From NCBI GenBank assembly GCA_903890265.1, contig CAITAM010000233.1, positions 1 to 9,717 on the forward strand: DNA of 9,717 nucleotides, written 5' to 3'. The position numbers were made by a program, and so were the translations under genes. The notes under the pieces were generated by a model, which saw only the letters and a list, made by a program, of their open reading frames with translations, was not told where the DNA came from and did not search any database. Positions 8,408 to 9,717 of this stretch are shown here, piece by piece. The DNA is from an uncultured Pseudomonadota bacterium (GTDB lineage Bacteria > Pseudomonadota > Gammaproteobacteria > Steroidobacterales > Steroidobacteraceae). The first letter of the stretch is position 1; each line of letters starts with the position of its first letter.

Positions 8408-9195
8408 GGCAGCACGCCGACGGTCCACAGGCCGAGCGCGTACACCGGCGCGGCAGCGGTCACGCTGTCGATGCGGTCAAGCACCCCGCCGTGACCGGGC
8501 AACAGCGAGCCGGAGTCCTTCAGGCCCGCGTTGCGCTTGAACAGGCTCTCCGTCAGGTCCCCGACCACCGAGGCAAGCACGGTCGCCGCGGCAACGAGCA
8601 GCAGGGGAACCGCGGCCTGTCGAAACCAGGCGACGCCCGCCAGCGCGACGCACAGCGCGAACAGGAGGCCACCGGCAAGGCCCTCCCACGTCTTCTTCGG
8701 GCTGACCCGAGGCGCCATGAGATGCGCGCCGTAGCGGCGGCCGGCGAAGTACGCACCGATATCGGCGGCCCAGACGAGAAACAGCATGAACAGCACGTAC
8801 GACGGACCCGCCCCGGTCAGCACGGTCGCGATGGCGAGCCAGGTCGGCACGAGCACGATCAGGCCGATGAGCGCCACGACCGGGAAGGGCACGCGGCGGG
8901 CGGGACTGACGACCAGCACGAACGCGAGCAGCCAGAACAGCAGGGCAAGCTCGAGGCAGCGCTGCGCAGCCGCGGGCGCGAGGAGCCACACGCCAAGGCA
9001 CAGGGCTGCGGCGAGCGCCGCGTAGGCGAGCCTGCCGGCACGCCCGGTAATTCCGGCGAAGGGCGCCCACTCCCAGGCGCCGAGCACGAGGATGAGCGCG
9101 AAGAAACCGAGCGACACCGGCCGGGGCACGCCAAACAGGGCGCCGAGCAGCGCGAACAGCAGCACCAGCGCCGTCAGGACGCGGGCCCTCAGCAT
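8404..9195 (-). CDS. cdsA: Phosphatidate cytidylyltransferase (CDP-diacylglycerol synthase) CdsA
   Basis: CdsA is an inner-membrane enzyme that makes CDP-diacylglycerol from CTP and phosphatidic acid, the branch point for all major phospholipids. The 263 residues form a chain of hydrophobic segments (about 5-22, 28-45, 55-75, 80-97, 105-127, 132-150, 173-190, 195-212). SPKKTWEG is at 165-172. The family signature runs from Ser217 to Asp243 and shows every key position: KR at 220-221, KD at 226-227, PGHGG at 233-237 and DRID at 240-243. The ATG overlaps the uppS stop by 7 nt (ATGCTGA), with a GGAG ribosome-binding site 8 nt upstream. Its stop overlaps the dxr start by 4 nt. Confidence 0.97.
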
Positions 9196-9717
9196 TCACC
9201 CGACTCCAGCTGGGCCTGGGTCATTCCGTAGCGGCGGCTGCGACCGGCGTAGTACGCCAGCGCCCGCTCGAACTCCGCCTTGTTGAAGTCCGGCCAGAGC
9301 ACGTCCGTGAACCAGAGTTCCGTGTAGGCAAGGTTCCAGAGCAGAAAGTTACTGATGCGCCGCTCGCCACCGGTACGGATGAAGAGATCGGGATCGGGCA
9401 GCCCCGAGGTCTGTACGGCGGCGCCAAGCGCCGCCTCGTCGATGGCCGCCGGGCTCATCTCGCCGGCCTGCACGCGGGTCGCGAGTTGTCGCGCGGCCTG
9501 CGCCATGTCCCAGCGTCCGCCGTAGGCAATCGCGATGACGAAGGTCAGGGCCCGGTTCTCGGCCGTCCGGGACTCGGCCGCGGTCATCCGCGCCGCGAGC
9601 TCGGGCGCGAGCGAATCGCGGTCACCAATGAAGCGCACCCGCACGCCGTTCTTCGCCATGCCGTCGATTTCCCGATCGAGCACGTCGAGCAGCAGCTGCA
9701 TCAGGAGCCCGACCTCG
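9189..9717 (-). CDS. uppS: Undecaprenyl diphosphate synthase UppS, C-terminal 175 residues (5' end outside window)
   Basis: UppS is a cis-prenyltransferase. It adds eight isopentenyl units to farnesyl diphosphate to make C55 undecaprenyl diphosphate, the carrier lipid precursor for peptidoglycan and O-antigen. The reading frame is open to the right edge (first full codon at 9714-9716), so the 175 visible residues lack about 75-80 N-terminal residues. The catalytic Asp in the N-terminal motif therefore cannot be checked. The partial protein begins EVGLLMQLL, like the middle of E. coli UppS. It contains VRFIGD, the AYGGRWD motif, and the diagnostic IRTGGERRISNFLLWN and ELWFTDVLWPDF blocks, which hold the diphosphate-binding arginines. 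The ATG at 9699-9701 is internal, not the start. Upstream frr, pyrH and tsf would be expected outside the window. Confidence 0.96.
   Translation of the reverse strand, partial: EVGLLMQLLLDVLDREIDGMAKNGVRVRFIGDRDSLAPELAARMTAAESRTAENRALTFVIAIAYGGRWDMAQAARQLATRVQAGEMSPAAIDEAALGAAVQTSGLPDPDLFIRTGGERRISNFLLWNLAYTELWFTDVLWPDFNKAEFERALAYYAGRSRRYGMTQAQLESGEC
9204..9207 (-). promoter_or_regulatory. Shine-Dalgarno sequence of cdsA
   Basis: The minus strand reads GGAG, 8 nt before the cdsA ATG at 9193-9195, inside the last codons of uppS. It supports the start that overlaps the uppS stop. Confidence 0.65.

Noticed and set aside
8408..8428. A longer dxr start at the upstream GTG (8426-8428).
   Set aside because: The ATG overlapping the cdsA stop gives the normal family length, and the extra MDRRRAA has no counterpart in E. 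coli Dxr.

Overview
The window is a compact stretch of about 9.7 kb, roughly two-thirds G+C by eye. All ten genes lie on the minus strand, so they read from right to left. Transcription order is uppS (5' end missing), cdsA, dxr, rseP, bamA, skp, lpxD, fabZ, lpxA, lpxB (3' end missing). This is the conserved cell-envelope cluster of Gram-negative Proteobacteria. The presence of RseP, BamA, Skp and the lipid A genes shows a diderm, LPS-making bacterium. dxr sits between cdsA and rseP, the arrangement I recall from pseudomonads and many beta- and gammaproteobacteria, whereas enterics carry dxr upstream of uppS. High G+C and BamA/LpxA/FabZ sequences clearly related to E. coli suggest a non-enteric, high-GC gammaproteobacterium; I cannot name the genus.

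Right part (7217-9717): UppS makes undecaprenyl diphosphate, the lipid carrier for cell wall and O-antigen. CdsA makes CDP-diacylglycerol for phospholipids. Dxr catalyses the first committed step of the MEP pathway, which supplies the isoprene units UppS uses. Middle (2759-7220): RseP is the intramembrane site-2 protease of the envelope stress response, BamA is the core outer-membrane protein insertase, and Skp is the periplasmic chaperone that delivers clients to it. Left part (1-2740): LpxD, FabZ, LpxA and LpxB carry out or feed early lipid A synthesis. FabZ competes with LpxA and LpxD for 3-hydroxyacyl-ACP.

The genes are packed as one operon. Coding regions overlap at uppS/cdsA (7 nt), cdsA/dxr, dxr/rseP and lpxD/fabZ (4 nt each). 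fabZ/lpxA are 1 nt apart and lpxA/lpxB 4 nt apart. Only rseP-bamA (38 nt), bamA-skp (59 nt) and skp-lpxD (18 nt) have real gaps, and no gene-free stretch exceeds 60 nt. I see no tRNA, rRNA, mobile element, CRISPR array, internal terminator or convincing internal promoter.

This is a core housekeeping region. I found no sign of a new biological system. The points worth a second look are residue-level: changed acyl-chain ruler positions in LpxA and LpxD, a BamA barrel with a short loop 6 and a vicinal cysteine pair in a later loop, and the start signals of lpxB and rseP.
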